A DNA stretch of 64,000 nt from an uncultured bacterium (GTDB lineage Bacteria > Planctomycetota > UBA8742 > UBA2392), in assembly GCA_938014885.1 (NCBI GenBank), contig CALLQI010000005.1:152823-216822 (forward strand). Reading direction: 5' to 3'. The notes under the pieces are model-generated. The model searched no databases, was not told the DNA's origin, and saw nothing but the letters and a program-made list of their open reading frames with translations. Below, one piece after another: positions 23,538-32,986 of the stretch. The translations under genes and the position numbers were made by a program. Within the stretch, counting starts at the first letter, position 1. Each line of letters begins with the position of its first letter.

Positions 23538-26456
23538 TTAGTCAATTGTGACGTTGCCAGGCACGCTCACGCCAGCGCCGTCGAGGGCCTCGATGACTGC
23601 ACCCGCGGCCACACTGACGTTGGCACCGGCCGTGCCGACCGCGTCGATACTGATCAAACCGGCTGCGCCATCAGTGTTCACCCCTGCGCCACCCTGCGAG
23701 CGCACTACCGCGCTGTTGGTGAACGTGATCGAAAGCGCCGGCTGGCTGAAGCCGGATGAACCAATCTCGATGTCGCCACCCGCACCGCCGTCGTCGGAGC
23801 CGGCACCGCCAATTGCTTCCAGGGTGCCGCTGATCGTGATGACTGTGTTGTCATGCGCGGCCACCTGGATCGCTCCGCCCGAGCCGCCTTGTTCACCAGT
23901 GCCGCCCTGTGTACGCACGGTGCCGGAGATGTTCAGGACATTGCCGTCGCTGGATATCTCGATGCCTGTGGCGCCGCCGCCTTCTGCACTGGTTGCGGTG
24001 GTGTTGCCGCCGATACACTCAATGGTGCCCGACACATAGATGTCGCCCCCGCTAATGGGTGTTCCGGTGTTGGCATTGTTCAGCCAGATGTAGCCGCCGT
24101 CGCCGCCGTTGCCGCCGGTGGAGTCGCCACCGCGCGAGCGCAGTGTGCCGGTTACGCGGGTCGTGCCTGCAATCCCGTCACCGTCCTCGTCAGTGCTGAT
24201 CTCGATCACTTCGCCGCCCGAGCTGCCGCCCCCGTTGCCCACGCCGTTGCCGCCGTTGGCCAGAATCGTAGCACCGACGTTGATGTCGTGGCGCTCCGAA
24301 TACAGCGAGGCATCTCCGGGCGCGCCGCCCTCGCCAGTACCGGAGACCGTTGATCCGTTGCCACCGGACACATTGATCGTACCGCCGCGGATCCAGGCAT
24401 GGCCCAGGAATTCGCCCAGCAGGCCATCCTGCGTCACCGCGACATCACCCGAACCGTGGCCGCCGTTGGCCGTCGGTGAATCGCCGCCGCGCAGGTCGAG
24501 GTTCAGTGTGTCGCTTTCGAACCAGCCCAGTTCGCCGCATTCCAGGAACGCGCGGCCGCCAAGGCCGCCATTGCCCGTCGTTGAGGTACCGCCGCGCATG
24601 TCGAAGGTGCCGACAGTATTGATCATCGCGTAGCCGCCCTGGTCGGCCATGTTCATGGTCAGCAAACCGCCATTGCCGCCAGGAGCTGAAAAGCCCGTAC
24701 CGCCACGGATAGAGCCCGCAAGCGTCAGGTCAATCGAGAACGCCGAGCCGTTGCCGACCTGCACGGTGCCCCCGCCGCCCGGAGGCGACGGTGAAGTGGG
24801 CGAGCCGATGATGTCGCCACCGTTGGCCAGGATGTTCACTTCAACTTCGGCTTCGGTCTGGGACAGCTGCAAAGATACGTTGCCGCCCGCTCCGCCCACC
24901 AGTTCACCGTTGCCGCCATTGGCCGCCAAGTCAACCAACGCCTGCAACTCCTCACCAAAGTTGGAGAAGCAAGTGACGTTGGCAGTGCCACCATCGCCAC
25001 CGGTAAGCAGCGCGCTTCCACCGTGAAGCGTGGCGTTAAGGAACGCATTGCGGGTCACTCCATAGCCCTGGATCTGGCCCAACCCGCCATCTCCGCCGTC
25101 AAGGCCGGTGGCCGAACTGCCGCCCTGGGCCTCGACCGTCAACCGCACATTCACACACCATGCCCCGTCGTGGTAGATGGAGGCCTGACCCCCGTCCCCC
25201 GACGTACCGTTGGCACCGATGCCACCGTTGGCGGTGGCAATCACGGCCACACCGGTAATGCTTTCGCCGTCTACCGCCACATTGATCGAAAACAGGCCAA
25301 GGTCAGCCGTCCCGCCGACAGCGCCATCGCCGCCATTGGCTGTGGCCCGCACCGCGCCGCGAACCCAATCGCCGGACGCAAAGAAACGGCCGGCCTGACC
25401 ACCGGTGCCGGTGCCGGAATTGCCGCCGCTGGCCGTGGCGCCCACAAACAACTCAATGTCCGAGTTGTAATCGAGGAACACATCGCCGCCAGTGCCGCCA
25501 GTGCCGCTGCCGGTGCTGGCACCACCGTCGGCCTCAAAGCCCCAATCGATGCGCTGGCGAGTATAGAAGCCGGTGTTGAAGTTGATGTCGCCGCCGTTGC
25601 CGCCGTCACCGGTGCCGTTGCCGACACCGCCGTTGGCGACCAGTCGGTCGGCGTCGATCAGGATCGCGCCTCGGTCAACAAAGATCGACACGCTGCCGCC
25701 GTCTCCGCCCTCATCGCTCGCGCCGCCACCCGCACCCACCGACAAGAGCAGGCCCCGCAGCAACACCGAGCCATGGTCGGCCGAGATCAGGATCTCGCCG
25801 CCATCATTCGCGCCGCCCGTGCTGGCGGAAACATCCACCGTGCCCGAGATCGCAATCGCGGTGCCCGTGTTGGACAGGCTTTCCAGCGCAAGCGAAACGC
25901 TGCCCGTCAGCGACGGCGGCGTGGTAACGACCGGGCCGTCAAGCCGGATCACGTCGCCGCTTCCAAAAGCGCGAATCGCCACGGTGAATATGCCCGCAAG
26001 CGGCGCGTCGCCGAGGCTCAGCGTCACGCCGGAAGGCAGGTGGAAGTCCGCGCCCACGAGGTCAAGCGACGCCGTGCCGCCGTTTTCCGTGAACGCCGTC
26101 GGGTCAATCGCCGCCAGTTCCGCGTACGTGACCACGTTGTCCGCCATCACGCCGGCCGTCAGAAAGTTCGTGCTGATGCCCGGCAAGCTGCGGCCGTCAT
26201 CGCGCCGGATGGTGCCTGAGCCCGTGGCCACAGTGATATCGCCGGCGTCGCCGCCCGACTCATTGGTTGCACCGTTGCCGCCGCTGACGTTGATGCCGAT
26301 CGGCCCAGCTGGAAGCGCAGGGATGTTGGTGGGGATACTCGGGAACACAATCGTCCCTCCGCCGCCACCCTTCTTGTCGTCATCGTCGCTGCAGCCGCCA
26401 ACAGTGAGGCCGCCAAGCATCAGGCCGCACAGGGCAGCCAGTTTCCATCCACGCAT
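23538..26456 (-). CDS. Very large Gly-rich repeat lipoprotein, probably beta-helical
   Basis: From ATG 26456 (AGAGGA upstream) this is a 972-aa lipoprotein: MRGWKLAALCGLMLGGLTVGGC with lipid-modified C22, then SDDDDKK and a Gly run. The rest is built from imperfect repeats of about 30-45 residues. Each contains a short beta segment (I/V/L rich) and a Gly/Asn/Ser turn of the form 'ANGGnG..Gg.GG..G' (NGGIGANGTSGDGG, ANGGNGELVGGAGG, RGGDSPTANGGHGSG and others). This suggests a right-handed beta-helix-like surface fibre, but I recognise no named family. It has its own promoter and terminator, so it is monocistronic. Confidence 0.78.
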   Translation of the reverse strand: MRGWKLAALCGLMLGGLTVGGCSDDDDKKGGGGGTIVFPSIPTNIPALPAGPIGINVSGGNGATNESGGDAGDITVATGSGTIRRDDGRSLPGISTNFLTAGVMADNVVTYAELAAIDPTAFTENGGTASLDLVGADFHLPSGVTLSLGDAPLAGIFTVAIRAFGSGDVIRLDGPVVTTPPSLTGSVSLALESLSNTGTAIAISGTVDVSASTGGANDGGEILISADHGSVLLRGLLLSVGAGGGASDEGGDGGSVSIFVDRGAILIDADRLVANGGVGNGTGDGGNGGDINFNTGFYTRQRIDWGFEADGGASTGSGTGGTGGDVFLDYNSDIELFVGATASGGNSGTGTGGQAGRFFASGDWVRGAVRATANGGDGAVGGTADLGLFSINVAVDGESITGVAVIATANGGIGANGTSGDGGQASIYHDGAWCVNVRLTVEAQGGSSATGLDGGDGGLGQIQGYGVTRNAFLNATLHGGSALLTGGDGGTANVTCFSNFGEELQALVDLAANGGNGELVGGAGGNVSLQLSQTEAEVEVNILANGGDIIGSPTSPSPPGGGGTVQVGNGSAFSIDLTLAGSIRGGTGFSAPGGNGGLLTMNMADQGGYAMINTVGTFDMRGGTSTTGNGGLGGRAFLECGELGWFESDTLNLDLRGGDSPTANGGHGSGDVAVTQDGLLGEFLGHAWIRGGTINVSGGNGSTVSGTGEGGAPGDASLYSERHDINVGATILANGGNGVGNGGGSSGGEVIEISTDEDGDGIAGTTRVTGTLRSRGGDSTGGNGGDGGYIWLNNANTGTPISGGDIYVSGTIECIGGNTTATSAEGGGATGIEISSDGNVLNISGTVRTQGGTGEQGGSGGAIQVAAHDNTVITISGTLEAIGGAGSDDGGAGGDIEIGSSGFSQPALSITFTNSAVVRSQGGAGVNTDGAAGLISIDAVGTAGANVSVAAGAVIEALDGAGVSVPGNVTID

Positions 26457-26491
26457 GAGAATCCTCTGGTGTAGTGAAAAGTGAGCGCAGT

Positions 26492-26520
26492 CTTGTACCC
26501 CACCCACCAAGCCGGGTCAA
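26492..26520 (-). promoter_or_regulatory. Sigma-70-type promoter for the Gly-rich lipoprotein gene
   Basis: On the minus strand TTGACC (26520-26515), a 17-base spacer and TACAAG (26497-26492) fit a sigma-70 promoter. A start near 26485 would leave a leader of about 28 bases that includes the AGAGGA ribosome-binding site. Confidence 0.5.
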
Positions 26521-26596
26521 AGAACTTGCGCGATGTCACTTGCACAAATCGAACAGCTGGTCGCAACGGCTTACGCGAAGTACTGCAATTCGAGTT

Positions 26597-26883
26597 AACT
26601 GCAACAGCGTTACACCAAGGCGCAAAGCAGCGCCGCGAGCTGCCGATGCACCGAACGCGGCCGATCGCATTGAGCGTCTGCCTGAAGCGCGGAGTACGGC
26701 GACTGCTTTCCCACACGAAGACACCAAGGCACGAAGCAAGGCGAATGCCCGCTACCGAAGCCAGAGGCGGCTCGTGGCGCGCCGTTGCGTCTTGGCGTTA
26801 CGCAGTTGCCGTTCAACCCAAACGCAGTTGCTGTTCTTCGTGATACTTCGTGTTCTTCGTGGACAACCCGCGGTTGCCGTTGG
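26597..26883. repeat. CACGAAG palindromic element, copy 3 (composite, two nested arms)
   Basis: Outer arms: AACTGCAACAGCGTTACACC then AAGGCGCAAAG (26597-26627) against its inverse at 26782-26813 (CGTTGCGTCTTGGCGTTACG, CAGTTGCCGTT). Second pair: CCCACACGAAGACACCAAGG then CACGAAG (26710-26736) against TTCTTCGTGATACTTCGTGT and TCTTCGTGGACAACCCGCGG (26835-26873). The whole fills most of the 441-base gap between the Gly-rich lipoprotein gene and pdxA. Confidence 0.75.
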
Positions 26884-26897
26884 CATTCGGCCATCGT

Positions 26898-28025
26898 TCA
26901 GCTTCGGCTTAGTTGTGCCGCGCGGCGGCAAGATACTTCGTGGGCTTGTACGAAGGCTTCGTACATTGCGCCTTCGTCGGCTTCGTGTTTGCCCGCGATA
27001 TCGAAAGCCGTGCCGTGATCAGGGCTGGTGCGCACGATGGGCAACCCCAGGGTCATGTTCACGCCGCTGTGGAATGCCAGTGTCTTCACAGGGATCAGCC
27101 CCTGGTCGTGATACATCGCGACCACGGCGTCGTAGCGCCCGGCCTTGGCGAAGTGAAACACGCTGTCCGCTGACACCGGGCCATCAATCGTGACGCTGCG
27201 GCCGCGGCAGGCCTTGATCGCCGGCTCAATCACTTTGCGTTCCTCAGGCCCGAAGCGGCCGTTTTCACCGGCGTGCGGGTTCAGGCCGCAAACGGCGATG
27301 CGCGGATGCTCAACACCGAAGTCATCGCGGCAGGCGGCGATGGTGACTTCAAGTGTCTTCTGCACCAGCTTGCGCGTCAGTAGAGCAGGTACTTTGGCCA
27401 AGGGCACATGAATCGTGGCCAGCGCGACCCGCAGCCCGCCCCCCACCAGCATCATCACCGGGTGCTTCACCTGGCATGCCTGTGCGAACATTTCCGTGTG
27501 GCCGGGAAAAGGGAAGTCGCGCGCGTCCATGTTGTCTTTGCAGATTGGCGCGGTGACCACCGCGTCGCTTACGCCCTGCTCCAGAATTTCAATGCAAGCG
27601 CCCAGATACGTAGCCGCGCGTTCAGCGCTGAGCTTGCCGGGTTTGCCGGGGCGGATCGCACGTTCATCTTTATTGCCGCAGTCCAGGAAGATCGGCCGCC
27701 ATGGTTCGTCACCCTGCGGTGCCAGACGATGCAGCATGAAGCCCGGGTCTTCGATGAAGTCCTGCGCGGGCACGATGTGGTAGGTGTGCATCGCGCTGGC
27801 TTTCTCGAGTGACAGCGCGTACAGGTAGGCGTCACCGAGCACAGCCAGAGGGCGCTCAGGCAGGATCAGGTGTTTGCGTTGCAGGCGCTTGATCGCCTTG
27901 TGCGTGACTTCGGGGCCTATGCCCGCCGGGTCACCGCTGGTGACGACCATGGGCACCGCGAAATCCTCAAGCAGGAACTCGCCGGTGTCATCGTCATCAT
28001 GGTTTTCGTGGTCGTGCCCGCTCAA
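26898..28025 (-). CDS. pdxA: 4-hydroxythreonine-4-phosphate dehydrogenase
   Basis: PdxA oxidises 4-phosphohydroxy-L-threonine in pyridoxal 5'-phosphate synthesis. TSGDPAGIGPEV is the N-terminal signature. Metal-binding histidines lie in FPGHTEMF, NPHAGENG and YHDQGLIPVK, and GPVSADSVFH is conserved. The protein starts at a TTG that overlaps the stop of the VWA gene (TTGA) with GGAG six bases before it. This adds a 25-residue His/Asp-rich extension (HDHENHDDDD) to the usual length of about 330-350. An ATG at 27950 would start almost at the GDPAG motif and is less likely. Confidence 0.95.
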   Translation of the reverse strand: MSGHDHENHDDDDTGEFLLEDFAVPMVVTSGDPAGIGPEVTHKAIKRLQRKHLILPERPLAVLGDAYLYALSLEKASAMHTYHIVPAQDFIEDPGFMLHRLAPQGDEPWRPIFLDCGNKDERAIRPGKPGKLSAERAATYLGACIEILEQGVSDAVVTAPICKDNMDARDFPFPGHTEMFAQACQVKHPVMMLVGGGLRVALATIHVPLAKVPALLTRKLVQKTLEVTIAACRDDFGVEHPRIAVCGLNPHAGENGRFGPEERKVIEPAIKACRGRSVTIDGPVSADSVFHFAKAGRYDAVVAMYHDQGLIPVKTLAFHSGVNMTLGLPIVRTSPDHGTAFDIAGKHEADEGAMYEAFVQAHEVSCRRAAQLSRS

Positions 28026-30520
28026 GCCCGTCTCCGCACCAGCCGCTCAATCGGCAGCAGGATAAGCACGAACGCCGCAAGTAACAGCGCGGGGTATGTG
28101 ACCGGAACACGGGTCAGGCTCACCACCGGCGGGCGTGCAGGCAGCGGTGTCACGGCCTCAGCGGGCAGCACCATCACGAAACTGGCGTCGCTGGCCGGTT
28201 GCCGCGAGACGTACACGTCGCCGATGCGGCGTGATTCATCGCCTACACTTTCGATCACTTCGGCCGCACCCACCGGCAGCTCGCCTTGCTGCGGCAGCAG
28301 GCGGCCTTGCTCGTGTTTCAGGCCGACTCGTGTTCCGCCGATTTGCAGGTAGTAACTGGCTTCTGGCAGCGGGTCCAGAATTCGAAGGCCGTCCGTTGCG
28401 GCCTCAGCAAGCAAGCGCACGTCAGGCTGTTCCGCGGGCAGCAGCCAGCGCACTGAGGCAGCAAACAATGCGGGAAACTCGGCCCAGCCGGTGACTTCGC
28501 CCAGTGCCTCCGGGTCCGTGCCCGCGCCCCAGAAACCCACGCGGCCGAGTCCCCAGGCGCGGAACGACAGCACCGGGCTTGTGATGCCTTCGCGGGTGAC
28601 ACTCAGCGCGTTGGCACTGTCCGAGCGCGCCAGGCAGCGCGCAAACCAGGCAACTTTGGGCGACGGCTTCGGCAGCGCGTCGTCGCCGAACAGCGCGAGG
28701 CCGAATGGCTGCATCTCCAGCGGGAAGTCCCCGGGCATGACGTCAATCTTGGGTGGCTCAAGTGCCGCTGCCTTTTGGTCCTCGATGCGCTTGCGGCGGG
28801 CGTCTTCTTCATCCTGTTTCTTGCGATCGTATGTCTTGAATGCGGTCTCGACGGACTCAACAAACAGCGCCGGTGCCTTACTTGGGTCAGAGGGGATGTA
28901 CTTGTACTCGGGCTTGGTGGCCAGGTCGTCCAGCACGCGCTGCGCGGCCACAACTTCGGGCCCGCCGCCGGTGAACTCGTCGCCGATGCCGATGGCCACG
29001 ATGTTGATGTCCTTGCTGATCGCGCGAATCTTCAGTTCCGAAAGGCGCTTTCCTTCGACAGTGTTGGCGCGGCGGTCGCCGCCGTCGGTCAGCAGGATGA
29101 TCAGCTTCACTGCCGTGCGTTCGTCTTGTGTGACGGAAATGGCCTCCTCCATAGCGGCGTAGATGTCGGTGTTGTAGCCGCTGTCGTCGAACTCGCGATC
29201 ACTAGTGACTTTGCCAAGACGCTCTTCGGCGTGGCGCGCGTCGAAGGGCAGGAAGACACGTGGCTTTTCAAGCCAGGTCGGCTTCAACGTGAAGGTCAGG
29301 ATCGAAGCTCGTGCATCGACCGACAGTTTTTTCAGCGATTCGGCGACACACTTGACCGCGATATGCCAACGCGTGGCCCCGCCCGGAACTATTCCTTCCA
29401 TGGACAGCGAGCGATCCAGGACAAAGCACACGCTGACCTTTGCGATTTCCGTGGGTGTCGAGACTTCGTCAACGGGCGGGTCGTCAGGTTTCGGCTGCTT
29501 GCTTTCCTTTAGCAGCAGCACCGGCAGCAAATCGCGCACGCGCTGCGACAGGTTTTCCGGAGGCACAAACTTCGCACCGTCGCCGGTCACGAACAGGCCG
29601 CCGCCGCGCGCGACAAACCCGCTAAGGTCCGCCGCCTGTGACTCGTCCAGGTGCAGCAGCGCGTCCACGTGGGTAAGTACGGCCGCCACAGAGACGCCGT
29701 CACGCACCAGCGCCGCCGCGCCGAACGCGGGCACGGTCAACCTGTGCAGTTGCAGGTCCGGCAGCATGGCAGTGGCGCGCGCCGTGGCGGCCGCATCCAT
29801 GCCCAGCAGCAGCACGTGGGGCTTGTCGCCGACGCGCAGCACATAGCCGCCGCGCTGCACGACGGTGCCGTTTTCGGACAACTCGGCCTCGATCACGTGC
29901 GAACCGGGGGCAAGCCCGGCCAATTCGAGCACGCCGTCGGCGTGTTCAAGCGCTTGTCCATCCAGTTTGAGGCGTAGTTGGCCGCCGCTGGTGGACACCC
30001 TGATGCGTGCCGTTTCGCCGGGCTCGACCGTGGTCGGGGCCTGCCAGCCCAGAATGCGCGCGCTGGTCGCGGCCCTGTGGGTGGGTGGCGCGAAGAAGCG
30101 GCACGGCATGCCCAGTGCGGCCACGGCGGCCCGTGCACGCGGGATGTGTTCGGCCGCAGCGTAGACTTCGGCCATCGCGGGCGGCGCGGGGGTTTCCAGC
30201 GCGTCGCGCAGTGCATTCGTGAAGCCGGCCAGATCGGTGAACTCGCGGTCCGCAGCGCTGCCGGGCGCAGGGCCGCCGGGAAGCGTCAGTCGCCAGGTGC
30301 CCGCGGGCTCAAAGCGAGTGGTGTCCTGGCGTTCCTCAACAAACCCGGCCAGCGCCAGTACGACCATGGCCGCAGCGGACGCGCGCAGAGTCATTGCCGC
30401 CAGCACGGTCTTGGGCCCATGGCGGCGCAGGCCCAGCCACGCAAACGCCAGCAGCAGGGCCGCGATCAAGAGTCCCCACCCCAACGCAGAAGGTTGTGCA
30501 ATCTGCATCGAAAGCATCAT
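28022..30520 (-). CDS. Membrane VWA-domain protein with glutamine-amidotransferase-like region
   Basis: About 832 aa. Two N-terminal TM helices (GWGLLIAALLLAFAWLGL and the ALAGF region) precede periplasmic beta domains and a class-I-glutamine-amidotransferase-like segment (HVLLLGMDAAATA through LSGFVARGGGLFVTGDG). A von Willebrand factor A domain follows, with the MIDAS motif in VCFVLDRSLSM. A final TM helix (YPALLLAAFVLILLPIERLV) ends at the basic C-terminus. This architecture is common in planctomycetes, with unknown role; related BatA-type proteins work beside MoxR ATPases, but none is near. ATG 30520 or 30517 is the likely start. Its stop overlaps pdxA. Confidence 0.85.
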   Translation of the reverse strand: MMLSMQIAQPSALGWGLLIAALLLAFAWLGLRRHGPKTVLAAMTLRASAAAMVVLALAGFVEERQDTTRFEPAGTWRLTLPGGPAPGSAADREFTDLAGFTNALRDALETPAPPAMAEVYAAAEHIPRARAAVAALGMPCRFFAPPTHRAATSARILGWQAPTTVEPGETARIRVSTSGGQLRLKLDGQALEHADGVLELAGLAPGSHVIEAELSENGTVVQRGGYVLRVGDKPHVLLLGMDAAATARATAMLPDLQLHRLTVPAFGAAALVRDGVSVAAVLTHVDALLHLDESQAADLSGFVARGGGLFVTGDGAKFVPPENLSQRVRDLLPVLLLKESKQPKPDDPPVDEVSTPTEIAKVSVCFVLDRSLSMEGIVPGGATRWHIAVKCVAESLKKLSVDARASILTFTLKPTWLEKPRVFLPFDARHAEERLGKVTSDREFDDSGYNTDIYAAMEEAISVTQDERTAVKLIILLTDGGDRRANTVEGKRLSELKIRAISKDINIVAIGIGDEFTGGGPEVVAAQRVLDDLATKPEYKYIPSDPSKAPALFVESVETAFKTYDRKKQDEEDARRKRIEDQKAAALEPPKIDVMPGDFPLEMQPFGLALFGDDALPKPSPKVAWFARCLARSDSANALSVTREGITSPVLSFRAWGLGRVGFWGAGTDPEALGEVTGWAEFPALFAASVRWLLPAEQPDVRLLAEAATDGLRILDPLPEASYYLQIGGTRVGLKHEQGRLLPQQGELPVGAAEVIESVGDESRRIGDVYVSRQPASDASFVMVLPAEAVTPLPARPPVVSLTRVPVTYPALLLAAFVLILLPIERLVRRRA

Positions 30521-30587
30521 GCCCTTCGCGCCCGGTTGTGCGGGCAAAGACCCCTGTGCATAGTGCGCCCGACCAAAGGACGCCGCC

Positions 30588-31937
30588 ATGAGTGTAACCG
30601 TACGCACGCTGAAGCAACACCTCGATACCGAAGTCGAACTGAAGGGCTGGCTCTACAACCGGCGCGGCAGCGGCAAGCTCCTGTTCCTGCAGTTCCGCGA
30701 CGGCACGGGCATCGTGCAGGTCGTCATGGGCAAGGCCGACGTGCCCGAGGCCGTTTTCGAAACCGCCAAGCGCATCGGCAACGAAAGCAGCATCATCATC
30801 AAAGGCCGCGTGAAAAAGGACGACCGCAGCCCGATCGGCGTCGAAATCCAGGGCAGCGACTTGCAGGTGATCCAGGAAGTCCACGACTACCCGATCCAGA
30901 TCACCGAAGACGTGCCCAACATCGACAAGCTGCTCGACCAGCGCCACCTGTGGATCCGCAGCCGCACGCCCCACGCGATTCTGCGCGTGCGCAGCGAAGT
31001 GGTGCAGGCGATTCGCGAGTTCTACTACAACAAGGGCTTCGTGCTGTTCGACGCGCCCATGTTCACGCCCGCGAGCTGCGAGGGCACCAGCACCCTGTTT
31101 GAGGTCCCCTACTTCGACGGCACCGCCTACCTGTCACAGTCAGGCCAGCTTTACGGTGAGGCCGGGGCACTGGCGTTCCGCGACGTTGTCGTGTTCGGGC
31201 CCACGTTCCGTGCCGAGAAATCGAAGACGCGCCGGCACCTGACCGAATTCTGGATGGTTGAGCCCGAGTGCGCCTTCCTGGAACTCGACGGCGTGATGGA
31301 CCTTGCCGAAGAACAGATTCGCTACGTGGTCAGCCGCGCGCTCGACCGCTGCAAGGAAGAATTGAAGGTGCTCGAGCGCGACACCAGCATCCTGGAACAG
31401 ATCACCAAGCCCTTCCCGCGCGTGGCCTATTCTGAGATGCAAGGCGTGCTGCAAAAGCTGAAGGCCGAGTTCGCAGCCAGCGGCGACCCCGAAAAGCAGA
31501 AGCTCGCGGGCGATATTCTGAAGGGCGGCCTCAACGACGACCTGGGTGCAGCCGACGAAACCGCCATCGGCCTGCATTACAAGCAATGCGTGATGGTCCA
31601 CCGCTACCCGCGCCACGTGAAGGCGTTCTACATGAAGAAGGATCCGGTGGATGAAACCAAGGCGCTGTGCGTGGACGTGATCGCGCCGGAAGGCGTGGGC
31701 GAAATCGTGGGCGGCAGCCAGCGCGAAGATTCGCTCGATGAGCTGCAGCGGCAGATCGAGCATCACAAGGTGGACCCGGCCAGCGTTTCGTGGTTCGTGG
31801 ACCTGCGCAAGTACGGCAGCGTGCCGCACGGCGGGTTCGGCATGGGCGTTGAGCGCTGCGTGCAGTGGATCACCGGCTGCCAGCACGTGCGTGAAGCCAT
31901 ACCTTTCCCGCGCACGATTTACCGCCTGAATCCTTAA
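30588..31937 (+). CDS. asnS: Asparaginyl-tRNA synthetase
   Basis: A 449-aa class IIb synthetase that charges tRNA-Asn. An N-terminal OB-fold anticodon domain (VELKGWLYNRRGSGKLLFLQ) precedes the catalytic core. The motif 2 region has FRAEKSKTRRHLTEFWMVEPE, landmarks of AsnRS rather than AspRS, and the motif 3 region has GGFGMGVERCVQWITG. AGGA lies 8 bases before the ATG. It is divergent from the VWA gene. A gatB gene follows 1 kb downstream, so amide aminoacyl-tRNA formation may combine a direct AsnRS with transamidation for Gln. Confidence 0.95.
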   Translation: MSVTVRTLKQHLDTEVELKGWLYNRRGSGKLLFLQFRDGTGIVQVVMGKADVPEAVFETAKRIGNESSIIIKGRVKKDDRSPIGVEIQGSDLQVIQEVHDYPIQITEDVPNIDKLLDQRHLWIRSRTPHAILRVRSEVVQAIREFYYNKGFVLFDAPMFTPASCEGTSTLFEVPYFDGTAYLSQSGQLYGEAGALAFRDVVVFGPTFRAEKSKTRRHLTEFWMVEPECAFLELDGVMDLAEEQIRYVVSRALDRCKEELKVLERDTSILEQITKPFPRVAYSEMQGVLQKLKAEFAASGDPEKQKLAGDILKGGLNDDLGAADETAIGLHYKQCVMVHRYPRHVKAFYMKKDPVDETKALCVDVIAPEGVGEIVGGSQREDSLDELQRQIEHHKVDPASVSWFVDLRKYGSVPHGGFGMGVERCVQWITGCQHVREAIPFPRTIYRLNP

Positions 31938-32035
31938 GGTCTGCAGGCTCGAAAGGCATGCGCTGAATCACGCCGTTAGCTATGGCGCGAACGCCGCGCC
32001 AAGCCACAATCTGGCCACAGCCGCAGGAGCACATC

Positions 32036-32713
32036 TTGGCCCAGGCCATCATCATCGACCTGTACGACACCCTGACCGATGAGTCTGACAACGAGCGCAA
32101 TGCGATTGCGCTGCTGCGCCAGATCGTCGCGACGGCCGGCGTGCGCGTCTCGGAACAAGCCCTGAAAGAAGCTGAAGCTCACTCGATCGAAAGTTTCGCG
32201 CCGGACCAGTTTGAGGCCATGATCTTCCGCCTCGTGAACCGCGACACAACCATGGCGCTGCGCTGCATCAGCGCGTTCCGCAAGAATTTCCCGCGCGCGG
32301 TGAAGATACGGCCTGAGGCCAAGTCCATCGTGGAAGCCTGCAAACAGCGCGGCTGGAAGATCGCGCTGGCGCAGGCCCCCAACAAAGACGAGGCCGACGC
32401 GCTGCAAAAGTCCGGCGTGCTGCCGCTGATCGACATCAAGGGCCCGCCGCCGGCGCTGAAGCTTGCGTTGCCTGACATGCGCGTGCTTGAGTTCCTGCTG
32501 GGGCAGCTTGGCGTAATGCCCGGCGATTGCGTGATGCTGGGCAACCGCATCGACAACGACATCCGCCCTGCCAAGAACCTGCGCATGACAGCCGTGCAGG
32601 TGCAAGTCGGCAGCCACGGCAAACGGCAGCTCCCGCGCGACCTCAAAGACGTGCCCGACTACGAAGCCCCGGACATCAAAGCCCTGCTGCACGTAATCCC
32701 CACAGTCGTGTAG
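32036..32713 (+). CDS. HAD-superfamily hydrolase (haloacid-dehalogenase/phosphatase-like)
   Basis: I place the start at TTG 32036, since AGGAG lies 6 bases before it and MAQAIIIDLYDTLTDES then begins right at HAD motif I; an ATG 18 codons upstream has no such site. Motif I is DLYDT with nucleophile D8 and Tyr at +2, as in the 'FDxYGT' dehalogenase-like branch. Motif IV reads MLGNRIDNDIRPAKNLRM, close to the usual 'vGDrldnDi.pAk..Gm'. Motif II lacks a clear Ser/Thr (IALAQAPN). Substrate unknown. Confidence 0.82.
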   Translation: MAQAIIIDLYDTLTDESDNERNAIALLRQIVATAGVRVSEQALKEAEAHSIESFAPDQFEAMIFRLVNRDTTMALRCISAFRKNFPRAVKIRPEAKSIVEACKQRGWKIALAQAPNKDEADALQKSGVLPLIDIKGPPPALKLALPDMRVLEFLLGQLGVMPGDCVMLGNRIDNDIRPAKNLRMTAVQVQVGSHGKRQLPRDLKDVPDYEAPDIKALLHVIPTVV

Positions 32714-32747
32714 CCGCCACTGCACCGCTGCGCGAACTGCGCAAAGC

Positions 32748-32943
32748 ACGGCCACTTCCGTATCCACGAAGAACACGAAGTTCACGAAGAAGGCAACAGC
32801 ACAACGGCCACGTCGTTGTCGCACTCAAGCACTGAGTCCGACTTTGGCGACTTGACGCTTTGGCGGTTAAGTCCTTGGCACTTACCCGAAGGCCTTTGCA
32901 GTCCTTCGTGAACTTAGTGTCCTTAGTGGATAACAGCAGTTGG
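32748..32943. repeat. CACGAAG palindromic element, copy 4 (near complete)
   Basis: Left arm ACGGCCACTTCCGTATCCAC then GAAGAACACGAAGTTCACGA and AG (32748-32789). The right arm at 32901-32942 is inverted and partly converted to a CTTAGTG variant (TCCTTCGTGAACTTAGTGTC, CTTAGTGGATAACAGCAG). The inner half-hairpin TTTGGCGACTTGACGCTTTG then GCGGTT lies at 32843-32868. Confidence 0.8.
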
Positions 32944-32986
32944 TCCCCCGCTTTCCAACCTGCGTGCCGCAGTCCACAATTGGCGC

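Noticed and set aside
25023..26219. 398-codon plus-strand frame within the Gly-rich lipoprotein
   Set aside because: Antisense of a repetitive, GC-rich gene with a good lipoprotein signal, promoter and terminator; the opposite frame has no start signals.
26474..27193. 239-codon frame with product segments such as FFVILRVLRGQP
   Set aside because: It is created by the palindromic repeat (9-base units translate to three-residue repeats) and then overlaps pdxA antisense.
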